NCBI RefSeq assembly: GCF_900103285.1
Contig: NZ_FNGS01000003.1
Span: forward strand, 186,001 to 250,000
DNA from: Siphonobacter aquaeclarae
GTDB lineage: Bacteria > Bacteroidota > Bacteroidia > Cytophagales > Spirosomataceae
Reading direction: 5' to 3'
Length of the DNA: 64,000 bases
Position numbers and translations under genes: made by a program. Every line of letters begins with the position of its first letter. Within the stretch, counting starts at the first letter, position 1. Positions 34,473 to 42,915 of this stretch are shown here, piece by piece. The notes below the pieces were generated by a model, which was not told where the DNA came from, searched no databases, and saw nothing but the letters and a program-made list of their open reading frames with translations.

Positions 34473-35572
34473 GATAATATAATCAGGTCGATATCCGATT
34501 CCCCGAGCTTTTTCAGCAACCGGTTGAAGAGGCTGGTCCGCAGAATAACCTGAAACAGGCTGATATGCGGTTTCCCGATGCAGACGGTGGTAATGGCGTA
34601 TTTTTCGGCAGTGGCGGTGATGGTACCGGCGATGTCCGCTTCGTGTACCTGAATGACCTCCGCGCCCAGCTCCGTTGCGAGCTTGAAGTTATTGATTAAA
34701 TGCCGCTGCAAGGCCAGGGGTATGTTGTTTTGATTCTCCCGCGGGGTGTGTACGTAAAGCAGGAACCACTGCGCGTGGTAGTAGCTGGCGAGGCGGGCCG
34801 TTTTGCGGATAATCCGCCGGGCCGTCTCATGCGAGGAGCTGACACAGGCCAGAAAACGCTCGGGAGCCGCCGTACCGGGCAGCTCCTGCTCGATTTTCCG
34901 CTCCACCTGCGACGCTACTTCCCGTAGGGCAAGCTCCCGCAGTTGCAGGATTTTTTCCGACTGGAAGAAGTTCTGGAGGGCCTGGGCGACTTTTTCAGGA
35001 TGATAGATCTTGCCTTCCCGGAGGCGGGTGATGAGCTCATCGGCCGTAAGGTCGATGTTGACTACTTCGTCGGCGGCGTGCAGTACCTGATCCGGTATCC
35101 GCTCCGAAATCCGGATGCCGGATATCCGCTCGGCTTCTTCATTGAGGCTCTCGAGATGCTGGACATTAACCGCCGAAATCACGCTGATGCCCTGATCCAG
35201 GATTTCGAAGACGTCCTGCCAGCGCTTTTCATTTTTACTTCCGGGAATGTTGGTGTGGGCGAGCTCGTCGACCAGCACCACCTCCGGCCTTGCTGTCAGA
35301 ATGGCGGCGAGGTCCATTTCTTCCAGCTCTTTTCCCTTGTAAAAAACACGCCGGCGCGGAATGACCGGAAGCCCCTCTACCAGGGCTTCCGTTTCTTTCC
35401 GGCCGTGCGTTTCTATAAAGCCGATCTGTACATCCACCCCGTTGCGGAGCAGGGTATGCGCCTCCTGGAGCATCCGGAAGGATTTCCCTACGCCGGCACT
35501 CATCCCGATATAGACCTTGAACTTGCCCCGGCGGGATCGTTGGAGGAGTTCGAGAAAGTGCGAGTTTTCCAT
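34469..35572 (-). CDS. kdpD: KdpD-like potassium sensor half, without kinase domain
   Basis: A 367-residue protein matching only the N-terminal cytoplasmic part of KdpD. The KdpD domain (about 15-225) has a Walker A loop GMSAGVGKS with Lys30 and a Walker B-like VVLVDELAHTN. A universal-stress-protein-like domain follows (about 240-367, FLACVSSSHETARRII, DIDLIILS). The four transmembrane segments, dimerisation domain and ATPase of full KdpD are missing and the frame ends cleanly; the next gene supplies a kinase. Start at 35572, three bases after the porin stop. The gene lies at the end of the kdp operon. In full KdpD these domains help sense K+, c-di-AMP or ionic strength; the same is inferred here. 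Confidence 0.9.
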   Translation of the reverse strand: MENSHFLELLQRSRRGKFKVYIGMSAGVGKSFRMLQEAHTLLRNGVDVQIGFIETHGRKETEALVEGLPVIPRRRVFYKGKELEEMDLAAILTARPEVVLVDELAHTNIPGSKNEKRWQDVFEILDQGISVISAVNVQHLESLNEEAERISGIRISERIPDQVLHAADEVVNIDLTADELITRLREGKIYHPEKVAQALQNFFQSEKILQLRELALREVASQVERKIEQELPGTAAPERFLACVSSSHETARRIIRKTARLASYYHAQWFLLYVHTPRENQNNIPLALQRHLINNFKLATELGAEVIQVHEADIAGTITATAEKYAITTVCIGKPHISLFQVILRTSLFNRLLKKLGESDIDLIILS

Positions 35573-35575
35573 TGA

Positions 35576-36637
35576 TCAGAACGAAAAACAGAGAGAGGTT
35601 TTCAGACTGGTATTCGAAGAGGCCACCCCGCCATCTTTCTGGAAGACAGCTTCTTTGCTGTTGAGTACCCGGCCCTCCATGCGCGCCAGTACATGGTCGG
35701 TGAAGCGGTAGTCGGCATTCAGAGAGTATCCCCAGACCGCAAACGGCGCCGGTGACGAAATGATAACTCCTTTTTTATCCTGATAGTACTCCACCCGGCC
35801 TGCCAGCGCGAGGCGGTCGGTCCACTGATACCGGACAATGGCGATGGGCGAGTACCAGGCGTCATAGGTGCTGCTGCCCTTGCTTTGCTGCTGGATACCG
35901 ATGTCAAAGGCCGCCGTCACGCCCCAGCGATCCGATAGTTTGACGACGGCATACAGGTTGTGAAAATACCGCATCTGCCGGGTGGAATCCGGCTTGTCGC
36001 TGCCGATGAAACTGCTGGAATTCAGCGTTACCTTGTCGTTTGGCTTGAATTGTACCTGCCAGCCGAAGGCCGGCGTCTGATTGCCGGAGACGCGTTGAAT
36101 GCGCTGCCAACCGTTGAGGTACAACGCGCTGAACTGCCAGTTTCCGGTGGCATAGGAGAGCTTCGCGCCGGCTTCGTAGTAGGGGGAGTTCTCGGCGAGC
36201 AGACTGCGGCTCAGGGTCCAGTTATCTTTTCCGACAGCACTTTCAAATCCGATGTGGGAAGGCATAATCCCGGCGTCGAGCCAGAGGTCTTTCGCCAGGC
36301 GTACGCCCACGTTTGCCTCCCATACATGCCGGAGAAGTTCCGGTTCGGCAGCGAGGTTATACTGGGCATAGGTCCCGGCCATGAGACCGATGTTCCCCCG
36401 GATGCGGTCGGTCTGATACGCGGCCTTCACCATAGCCAGGTTCAGGTTCAGTTCGTTGTGCCGGTTGAAGTTGTACAGAAAGCCGTCGCTCAGGTGGTTG
36501 GTTGGCCGGTTGAAATCGTAGTTGTAATACACTTCAGCATAGCCGCTGAAGGTCAGGGAAGAATCAGCCTGAGCCATCGCCGCCTGCGAAACGCCTGCCA
36601 GCAGGCAGGTAATACCCAACATTCGGAGCACTTTCAT
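35576..36637 (-). CDS. Outer-membrane beta-barrel porin in the kdp operon
   Basis: A 353-residue exported beta-barrel protein of the OmpL-like (putative porin-2) type. The ATG at 36637 gives a signal peptide (MKVLRMLGITCLLAGVSQAA, cut near MAQA). The rest is a run of amphipathic strands with aromatic girdles (SGYAEVYYNYDF, LAGRVEYYQDKKGV, TSLCFSF at the C terminus, ending in F). It lies between kdpC (37-base gap) and kdpD (3-base gap), so it is co-transcribed with the potassium pump. It may let K+ or counter-ions cross the outer membrane when potassium is scarce; that is inferred from position only. Confidence 0.85.
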   Translation of the reverse strand: MKVLRMLGITCLLAGVSQAAMAQADSSLTFSGYAEVYYNYDFNRPTNHLSDGFLYNFNRHNELNLNLAMVKAAYQTDRIRGNIGLMAGTYAQYNLAAEPELLRHVWEANVGVRLAKDLWLDAGIMPSHIGFESAVGKDNWTLSRSLLAENSPYYEAGAKLSYATGNWQFSALYLNGWQRIQRVSGNQTPAFGWQVQFKPNDKVTLNSSSFIGSDKPDSTRQMRYFHNLYAVVKLSDRWGVTAAFDIGIQQQSKGSSTYDAWYSPIAIVRYQWTDRLALAGRVEYYQDKKGVIISSPAPFAVWGYSLNADYRFTDHVLARMEGRVLNSKEAVFQKDGGVASSNTSLKTSLCFSF

Positions 36638-36674
36638 AATGGGAAAAGAAGAAAATTCAAGCGAAAAAAGCGAC

Positions 36675-37220
36675 TTATAAAGCAAGATTCAGTTCGAGTA
36701 CATTGACCGTAGCGACGCCGCCGATAGCCGAACGGCTGGTATGCGCTTCGACCAGTTTTTGTAATTTTTCGGGTGAAACACCGCGCAAACGGGCGATACG
36801 CGGTACCTGAACAAGCGCTGCTTCAGGCGAGATATCCGGATCGAGGCCTGAACCGGAAGCCGTGACGAGGTCGGCAGGTACATCCGACCGTTTGACGCCG
36901 GGATTATGTACCAGGAAAGTATCGATCCGCGCCTGTACTTCCTTCAGGTAGTCGGGGTTGGACGGACCTTTGTTGGACCCGGCCGATCCGGCCGCATTGT
37001 ACCCGACGGCAGAGGGCCGTCCCAGAAAAAAGCGCTCGTCCGTGAACGACTGCCCGAGGAGCTTCGCGCCTACGACCTGGTCGCCTTTTTTCACCCATTC
37101 TACGTTGCCGCCGGTAGGACTCAGCTGAGCCACTGCCCAGACAATCGCAGGATATACCACACTAAAAAAGAGAATCGAAAAGGCGGTCAGCTTCAGCGCC
37201 GGCCAGAAATGCGTTTTCAT
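36675..37220 (-). CDS. kdpC: Potassium-transporting ATPase KdpC subunit
   Basis: A 181-residue single-pass inner-membrane protein, the usual KdpC length. The transmembrane segment is at about 10-33 (LTAFSILFFSVVYPAIVWAV). Family motifs follow: GQSFTDERFFLGRPSAVGYN, SGSNKGPSNPDYL-type loop, SGSGLDPDISPEAALVQVPR. KdpC stabilises the complex and raises ATP affinity of KdpB. It is 11 bases after kdpB. Confidence 0.96.
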   Translation of the reverse strand: MKTHFWPALKLTAFSILFFSVVYPAIVWAVAQLSPTGGNVEWVKKGDQVVGAKLLGQSFTDERFFLGRPSAVGYNAAGSAGSNKGPSNPDYLKEVQARIDTFLVHNPGVKRSDVPADLVTASGSGLDPDISPEAALVQVPRIARLRGVSPEKLQKLVEAHTSRSAIGGVATVNVLELNLAL

Positions 37221-37231
37221 ATCCGGAAAAT

Positions 37232-39280
37232 TTAAAAGAAGAGGGAAACGACCAGGTCAATAATCTTGATACCGATAAAGGGTACTACCACGCCGCCGAG
37301 GCCATAGATAAACAGGTTACGCCGCAGGAGCGCACTCGCTCCGATCGGCTTATAGGTAACCCCTTTCAGCGCGAGCGGAATCAGCAGGGGAATTACGATG
37401 GCGTTGAAGATAACAGCTGAGAGAATAGCCGACTCAGGGCTGTGCAATCCCATGATATTCAGCTTCTGCAAACCCGGTATGCTGAGGATGAACAGCGCGG
37501 GAACAATGGCGAAGTACTTCGCGACGTCATTGGCGATGGAAAAGGTCGTCAGCGTACCGCGCGTCATGAGCAACTGCTTTCCGATTTCGACGATTTCGAT
37601 GAGCTTGGTAGGATCGTTGTCGAGGTCGACCATGTTACCGGCCTCTTTCGCCGCTTGAGTACCGGAGTTCATGGCTACTCCCACGTCGGCCTGGGCCAGC
37701 GCCGGCGCGTCGTTGGTACCGTCGCCCATCATGGCTACCAGCTTACCCTGCGCCTGTTCGGTACGGATGTACTGCATTTTGTCTTCGGGTTTGGCTTCGG
37801 CGATGAAGTCGTCCACCCCTGCTTTCCGGGCGATATACTCGGCAGTCAGCGGGTTGTCGCCCGTCACCATTACCGTTTTCACGCCCATCTTCCGGAGGCG
37901 TTCAAACCGCTCCTGCATACCGGGTTTGATGATATCCTGGAGTTCGATGACGCCTTGTACGTCTTCGTTGCGGGCCACAACCAGCGGCGTACCGCCGTTG
38001 CCCGCAATGGTGCGCACCCGATCACTTACTTCCGACGGGAAAGACTGCCCGTTTCGCTTCAGCATATTCCGGATAGCGTCCTGCGCGCCCTTGCGGATAC
38101 TTTCACCAGACGGCAGGTTGATACCCGACGAGCGGGTTTCAGCGGTGAACTTGATGAGCTGCACACCTTCGGGGAGGGTCGCTTTCGCGCCCTGCTGGCG
38201 GGCCAGCTCAACGATAGACTTCCCTTCCGGCGTTTCATCAGCCAGGGAGGACAGCAACGCGATTTCGGAGAACGCTTCTTCCCGGACGCCGGGTGCGGGC
38301 CAGAAGTGCGTCGCGCGGCGGTTGCCAAGGGTAATGGTACCCGTTTTATCGAGCAGCAGGGTGTCTACGTCGCCCGCTGTTTCAACGGCACGGCCGGATT
38401 TGGTAATCACGTTGGCGCGGAGTGCCCGGTCCATCCCCGCAATCCCGATGGCGGAAAGAAGTCCGCCGATAGTGGTCGGAATGAGGCAGACGAAAAGTGA
38501 GATGAAGGCAGCGATCGGAATCGGCGTCTGCGCATAGTCCGCGAAGGGCTTCAGCGTCACACAGACTATCACAAAGACCAGCGTAAATCCGGCAAGGAGG
38601 ATGGTCAGCGCGATTTCGTTCGGCGTTTTCTGGCGGGACGCGCCTTCTACAAGCGCGATCATCTTGTCGAGGAAGCTTTCACCGGGTTGTGTGGTGACAA
38701 GTACCTTGATCTGGTCAGACAGTACTTTCGTACCGCCGGTGACACTCGACCGGTCGCCGCCTGCTTCCCGGATGACCGGGGCCGATTCGCCGGTAATAGC
38801 CGATTCGTCGATCGTCGCAATGCCTTCGATGATTTCACCGTCGGACGGGATGATATCGCCGGTTTCGCAGAGAAATACGTCGCCTTTCCGGAGCTGGGAG
38901 GAAGGTACGGTCTTGACTTCGTTGAGGTACATTTCCCCGACGGTCTGGACGAGTTTGGCGGGGGTTTCTTCCCGGGTTTTCCGGAGGCTATCGGCCTGTG
39001 CCTTACCCCGTGCCTCCGCGATGGCTTCGGCGAAGTTGGCGAAGAGGACTGTCAGGAGCAGAATCAGAAAAACGAGCAGGTTATAGGCCAGAGAACCCTG
39101 GGACTGGTCACCGGTAAAGGCGACATACAGGGTAACGGCCAGCATGACGATCGTCCCGAGTTCAACAGTAAACATGACCGGGTTCCGGAACTGTACCCGC
39201 GGGTTCAGCTTCAGGAAGGATTGCCGGATGGCTGTGCGAACCAGTGCAGGTTCGAAAAGCCGGGTGGAGGAAGTACTCAT
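37232..39280 (-). CDS. kdpB: Potassium-transporting P-type ATPase KdpB subunit
   Basis: A 682-residue P-type ATPase that powers K+ uptake through KdpA. Actuator motif TGES (about 163-166, whose serine is the known inhibitory phosphorylation site in E. coli), phosphorylation motif DKTGTIT with Asp311, and hinge motif [16 protein letters not shown] are all intact, with the transmembrane segments in the expected places (about 37-55, 66-84, 222-245, 254-275, and three near the C terminus). 38 bases after kdpA and 11 bases before kdpC. Confidence 0.97.
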   Translation of the reverse strand: MSTSSTRLFEPALVRTAIRQSFLKLNPRVQFRNPVMFTVELGTIVMLAVTLYVAFTGDQSQGSLAYNLLVFLILLLTVLFANFAEAIAEARGKAQADSLRKTREETPAKLVQTVGEMYLNEVKTVPSSQLRKGDVFLCETGDIIPSDGEIIEGIATIDESAITGESAPVIREAGGDRSSVTGGTKVLSDQIKVLVTTQPGESFLDKMIALVEGASRQKTPNEIALTILLAGFTLVFVIVCVTLKPFADYAQTPIPIAAFISLFVCLIPTTIGGLLSAIGIAGMDRALRANVITKSGRAVETAGDVDTLLLDKTGTITLGNRRATHFWPAPGVREEAFSEIALLSSLADETPEGKSIVELARQQGAKATLPEGVQLIKFTAETRSSGINLPSGESIRKGAQDAIRNMLKRNGQSFPSEVSDRVRTIAGNGGTPLVVARNEDVQGVIELQDIIKPGMQERFERLRKMGVKTVMVTGDNPLTAEYIARKAGVDDFIAEAKPEDKMQYIRTEQAQGKLVAMMGDGTNDAPALAQADVGVAMNSGTQAAKEAGNMVDLDNDPTKLIEIVEIGKQLLMTRGTLTTFSIANDVAKYFAIVPALFILSIPGLQKLNIMGLHSPESAILSAVIFNAIVIPLLIPLALKGVTYKPIGASALLRRNLFIYGLGGVVVPFIGIKIIDLVVSLFF

Positions 39281-39318
39281 TTCAGTGGAGGAGAGCGGAA
39301 ATCGCCGCCTTCCGTTTG

Positions 39319-41058
39319 TTAGAGTGAGAAATATTCAGCGAGAGGACCAAGTGCAAGGGCCGGGAAGAACGACAGGGCTGCGAGGATCACGATGACCGCG
39401 AAGACCATGATGCCGAAGGTTCCGGTGTCGGTACGGAGCGTACCCGCCGATTCGGGAATGTATTTTTTGGAAGCCAGCAGACCGGCAATGGCCACAGGCC
39501 CGATGATGGGAAGAAAGCGGGTGAGGATCAGGCAGATACCGGTCGAAATATTCCAGAACGGATTGTTATCGCCGAGGCCTTCAAAGCCCGAGCCGTTGTT
39601 TGCGGAGGAAGAAGTAAATTCATACAGCATTTCGGAAAATCCGTGGAAACCGGGGTTGTTGAGCCAGGCGGTTGCGTGATTCGGCTGTCCCTCCGCATTG
39701 ACAAACCACCAGCCCATGTTGGCGTCGGCCGAAGCGAGGTAGCTGGCAATCGCCGTACCGGTCATGATCATCAGCGGGTGAACGAGGGCGACGATCATCG
39801 CGATTTTCATCTCGCGGGCTTCTACTTTCTTACCCATGAATTCGGGCGTCCGGCCAACCATCAATCCGGAAATAAATACCGCCAGAATGATGAAGATGTA
39901 GAAGTTGAGGATACCCGCGCCGCAGCCTCCGTAAAAGGCGTTGGTCATCATACTGAGCAGCTCCATCGCGCCGGAAAGCGGCATGGTACTGTCGTGCATG
40001 CTGTTGACTGAACCGGTGGAGATAACCGTGGTGATGATGGACCAGTACGCGGAGGCCGTCGCGCCGAACCGTACTTCCTTCCCTTCCATCGCGCCGTGCG
40101 TTTGTGCGATACCGAGGCGGTCGATCGCCGGATTTCCCTGGATTTCACTCCAGACCGTCGGCGCAAGCAGCAATAGAAAACCGACCGTCATTACACCGAA
40201 GACCATGCGGCTGAAGCGGCGGTTCCGGATGTAGAAGCCCATCGCAAAGATCATTCCGAGGGGAATGACCGTCTGTGCCAGTAGCTCGACGATCATCGTC
40301 AGGTAGTTCGGGTTTTCGAGAGGGTGTGCGGAGTTGGCGCCGAAATACCCGCCGCCGTTGGTACCGATGTGCTTGATGGCAATCATCGCCGCGGCCGGTC
40401 CCTGGGATACCTGCACGGTATCGCCCTGAAGCGAGGTATACTCGGCCTTGCCGACGAGGTTCATCGGCGTGCCGTTGAATACCAGCACGATAGCGACGAT
40501 AAGCGAAAGCGGCAGCAGTACCCGGGTACAGGATTTCAGGAAGAAATCATAGAAGTTACCCAGCTCCGTCGTTTGCCGGTCCCGGATCGCTTTGAAAATC
40601 ACCACAGCGGCCGCCATACCTGTTCCGGCAGAAACAAACTGCAGGAAGTTGAGGCAGAAGATCTGGCTGAAGTAGGAGACGCCCGTTTCGCCGGAGTAGT
40701 GCTGAAGGTTACAGTTGACGAGAAAGCTGATCGCCGTATTGAAGGCCAGGTCCGGCGTCATGTCCGGGTTGCCGTCGGGGTTCCAGGGTAGCCAGCTTTG
40801 GTTGGTCAGGACGAACATCGCCCACAAAAACCAGATGAGGTTGATCGTCAGAAGGGCCTTGAGGTGGTCTTTCCAGGTCATTTCCCGGGAAGCGTCGATG
40901 CCGGAGGCCCGGAAAAACAACCGTTCGATCGGACCGAAAACCGCATCCAGGAAAGTGGATTCGCCTGCGTAGAGACGGGCCATGTAACGGCCGAGCGGAA
41001 TGGAAAGGGCAACCGTCATGGCGAAAATGAACAGGATGCCCAGTAGTTCAGTAGTCAT
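39319..41058 (-). CDS. kdpA: Potassium-transporting ATPase KdpA subunit
   Basis: A 579-residue channel-like membrane subunit with about ten hydrophobic segments. Selectivity-filter motifs of the KdpA type are visible: [11 protein letters not shown] (the NTNWQAYSGE region of E. coli, here a variant with CNLQHY), [19 protein letters not shown], and the late [14 protein letters not shown]. It takes K+ from the periplasm and passes it to KdpB. The gene begins three bases after kdpF. Confidence 0.97.
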   Translation of the reverse strand: MTTELLGILFIFAMTVALSIPLGRYMARLYAGESTFLDAVFGPIERLFFRASGIDASREMTWKDHLKALLTINLIWFLWAMFVLTNQSWLPWNPDGNPDMTPDLAFNTAISFLVNCNLQHYSGETGVSYFSQIFCLNFLQFVSAGTGMAAAVVIFKAIRDRQTTELGNFYDFFLKSCTRVLLPLSLIVAIVLVFNGTPMNLVGKAEYTSLQGDTVQVSQGPAAAMIAIKHIGTNGGGYFGANSAHPLENPNYLTMIVELLAQTVIPLGMIFAMGFYIRNRRFSRMVFGVMTVGFLLLLAPTVWSEIQGNPAIDRLGIAQTHGAMEGKEVRFGATASAYWSIITTVISTGSVNSMHDSTMPLSGAMELLSMMTNAFYGGCGAGILNFYIFIILAVFISGLMVGRTPEFMGKKVEAREMKIAMIVALVHPLMIMTGTAIASYLASADANMGWWFVNAEGQPNHATAWLNNPGFHGFSEMLYEFTSSSANNGSGFEGLGDNNPFWNISTGICLILTRFLPIIGPVAIAGLLASKKYIPESAGTLRTDTGTFGIMVFAVIVILAALSFFPALALGPLAEYFSL

Positions 41059-41061
41059 TTT

Positions 41062-41142
41062 CTAGAATTTTTCAGGCTTTAGCAGCACATAGATCATGTA
41101 GCCGAAGACCAACAGGGAAAGAAAGAACAGAGCGGAAAACAT
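41062..41142 (-). CDS. kdpF: KdpF small membrane subunit
   Basis: A 26-residue single-pass protein that most gene finders would miss: one hydrophobic helix (FSALFFLSLLVFGYMIYVLL) and a short basic tail KPEKF, which is the typical KdpF ending. Length and place directly ahead of kdpA (3-base gap) match KdpF, which stabilises the KdpABC complex. Confidence 0.88.
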   Translation of the reverse strand: MFSALFFLSLLVFGYMIYVLLKPEKF

Positions 41143-41147
41143 GGCGA

Positions 41148-41234
41148 TCAGATTTTTTCGAAGTATTCGACCGATTTGAAAAAGAGCCAGAAGCAAAACA
41201 GGCCCAGCAGCAACCAGAGAACAGTGAAAAGCAT
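41148..41234 (-). CDS. 28-residue hydrophobic ORF ahead of kdpF
   Basis: An ATG at 41234 opens 28 codons: a hydrophobic helix rich in Leu, Phe and Trp (MLFTVLWLLLGLFCFWLFF) followed by a charged tail KSVEYFEKI. The stop is five bases before the kdpF start. Size and topology copy those of KdpF (one helix, short charged tail), so it looks like a second small subunit or a leader peptide of the operon. It is not a KdpF duplicate by sequence. I do not recognise its family. It is the first ORF after the candidate sigma-54 promoter. Confidence 0.6.
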   Translation of the reverse strand: MLFTVLWLLLGLFCFWLFFKSVEYFEKI

Positions 41235-41266
41235 GGCGTGATGAATTGGTGATACATGCCGGAAGA

Positions 41267-41282
41267 AGAAAGGCACATGCCA
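41267..41282 (-). promoter_or_regulatory. Candidate sigma-54 promoter of the kdp operon
   Basis: On the minus strand 41282-41267 reads TGGCATGTGCCTTTCT. Against TGGCACnnnnnTTGCW the -24 half has one mismatch (T for C) and the -12 half has TTTC for TTGC, with exact spacing. The start point would be near 41255, some 20 bases before the 28-codon ORF. The neighbouring regulator is of the sigma-54-activating type. Confidence 0.3.
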
Positions 41283-41350
41283 TGTCGAAAAGAAAAACAT
41301 CAACACGCTGAATATCAGTGTATTGTGTAATTGTTCGCCGGATATAAAAC

Positions 41351-41383
41351 AAAAGAACCCTTCCAAAACGGAAGGGTTCTTTT
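41351..41383. terminator. Bidirectional terminator between the NtrC-type regulator and kdp
   Basis: A 14-bp perfect stem (41351-41364 with 41370-41383), loop of five, with A-run and T-run ends. It stands 14 bases after the regulator's stop on the minus strand and cuts its transcript off from the kdp operon. Confidence 0.85.
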
Positions 41384-41397
41384 TCATTTCGGCAGGA

Positions 41398-42744
41398 TTA
41401 GCGGACCGTCAGCTGGTGTTCTTCTATTTTCCGGTAGAGGGTGGTGAGCCCTATTCCAAGCAAACGTGCCGCTTCGGTTTTGTTGCCGTGGGTATGCTGA
41501 AGGACGCGCTGGATATGCACGCGTTCAAGGGTAGCCAGGTCGTAACTATCTCCGGCCGGCGCCTGTCCGGGGCTGAGCGAAAACGGCAGGCTTTCCGCCT
41601 TGAGTACCCCGTTTTCATTCAGGATCAACGCCCGTTCGATCACGTTGCGCAGCTCCCGGATATTTCCGGGCCAGGAATGGCCGGATAGCTGCCGGAGAAA
41701 AGCCGGTTCAATTTCCCGGAAGGGTATCCGCAGCCGGGCGGACAGGGTACGCGCCAGACCCTCCGCAAGAAGGGGCAGGTCGCCGGGGCGCTCCCGTAAC
41801 GGGGGCAGTCCGATCTGGAAGACGGACAGGCGGTAGTACAAATCCGGGCGGAATGTACCGGCCTGGCTTTCTTTCAGCAGGTCCCGGTTGGTGGCGGCAA
41901 GGATGCGGACGTTGACTTTCGTCGGTCGGGTGTCGCCGACGCGCAGAAATTCCTGGGTTTCGAGGACGCGGAGGAGTTTGGCCTGGAGATCGGCGGACAG
42001 CTCCCCGATTTCATCCAGAAAAAGAGTTCCGCCGTTGGCTTCTTCAAAAAGGCCTTGTTTGTCTTTGGTTGCTCCGGTGAAAGAGCCCGCCCGGTGGCCG
42101 AACAGTTCGCTTTCCAGCAACTCCCGCGAGAACGCCCCGCAGTTGATAGCCAGAAAGGTTTTGGCTCTCCGGCTGCTCTCCCGGTGGATGGCCTGGGCAA
42201 AGAGCTCCTTGCCCGTACCGGTCTCGCCGATGAGGAGGACGGTTGTATCGGTCTGGGCGACGCGCCGCGCCAGGTCCCGTGCGCGGACAATCTCCGGCGA
42301 AGTACCCTGAATATCGTCGAGTGAAAAAAGTGCACCAGCGACCTGCTCTTCCAGCTCCCGGACGCGCGCCTGGAGCTGTGCCTTTTCGAGTGCTTTGCTG
42401 ACCACGGTGACAATGCGGTCGTTGTCGTCGCCTTTGACGAGGTAATCAAACGCCCCGTTTTTCATCGCCAGGACGCTGTCGGGAATGGTTCCGTAGGCCG
42501 TCAGCAGCAATACTTCTACCGCAGGATGCGCGGCCTTGATTTTAGCTACTGCTTCGATGCCGTTGCCGTCTGGCAGCCGGACATCCAGCAAAACCACCCG
42601 TACCTCCGGAGATTTATCGAGCAGCGCGACGCCTGTGCGCAGGCTTTCGGCCTCCAGAACCTCGTATTGTTCCAGGCGAAGCACCCGGGCCAGCAGGGTC
42701 CGCAGCCGCGTCTCATCGTCGATAATCAGGAGGGTGCTTGTCAT
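41398..42744 (-). CDS. NtrC-family sigma-54-dependent response regulator
   Basis: A 448-residue activator: receiver domain with phosphoacceptor Asp54 (VVLLDVRLPDGNG), AAA+ domain with Walker A GETGTGKE (about 173-180), Walker B GGTLFLDEIGEL and arginine-finger region (LYYRLSVFQIGLPPLRERPGD), and a C-terminal Fis-type helix-turn-helix (GNKTEAARLLGIGLTTLYRK). The sigma-54 contact loop reads GSFTGA (about 220-225) where GAFTGA is usual. Its place just ahead of the kdp operon, and the absence of a KdpE-type regulator here, suggest it controls kdp through sigma-54 and gets its phosphate from the kinase at 32778 (inference). Confidence 0.93.
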   Translation of the reverse strand: MTSTLLIIDDETRLRTLLARVLRLEQYEVLEAESLRTGVALLDKSPEVRVVLLDVRLPDGNGIEAVAKIKAAHPAVEVLLLTAYGTIPDSVLAMKNGAFDYLVKGDDNDRIVTVVSKALEKAQLQARVRELEEQVAGALFSLDDIQGTSPEIVRARDLARRVAQTDTTVLLIGETGTGKELFAQAIHRESSRRAKTFLAINCGAFSRELLESELFGHRAGSFTGATKDKQGLFEEANGGTLFLDEIGELSADLQAKLLRVLETQEFLRVGDTRPTKVNVRILAATNRDLLKESQAGTFRPDLYYRLSVFQIGLPPLRERPGDLPLLAEGLARTLSARLRIPFREIEPAFLRQLSGHSWPGNIRELRNVIERALILNENGVLKAESLPFSLSPGQAPAGDSYDLATLERVHIQRVLQHTHGNKTEAARLLGIGLTTLYRKIEEHQLTVR

Positions 42745-42780
42745 GGTGGTGAGTATGTGGGTGCAAAGAAACAGGCGGAG

Positions 42781-42915
42781 TTCAGTTTTCGGTTTTCAGT
42801 TTACAGTTTTCGGTTGAAGTCTGCCAACCGAAAACAAAAAGAGAGAGCCTTGCTCACCAGCAGGGCTCTCTCTTTCAACTAACTGAAAACCGAAAACGAT
42901 AAACTGAAAACCGAA
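42781..42915. repeat. Inverted word-like repeat around a terminator
   Basis: The left part (42781-42816) is built of CAGTTTTCGGTT and TTTTCAGTTTACAG words; the right part (42876-42915) is built of their complements (AACTGAAAACCG, AAACGATAAACTG). The two could pair as imperfect long arms around the terminator at 42841-42872. The layout recalls the AGGCTTTAAGC family but the words are different. Confidence 0.65.
42841..42872 (-). terminator. Terminator of the OmpA-like gene
   Basis: A 14-pair stem with one G-T pair (42841-42854 with 42859-42872) and a 4-base loop, followed on the minus strand by five T. Confidence 0.8.

Noticed and set aside
37442-38537. Plus-strand frames of 352 and 288 codons
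   Set aside because: They mirror kdpB, where all P-type ATPase motifs read on the minus strand.
42781-42915. CRISPR-like appearance of the CAGTTTTCGG words
   Set aside because: The words are short, unequal in spacing, occur in both orientations, and there are no spacers or cas genes.
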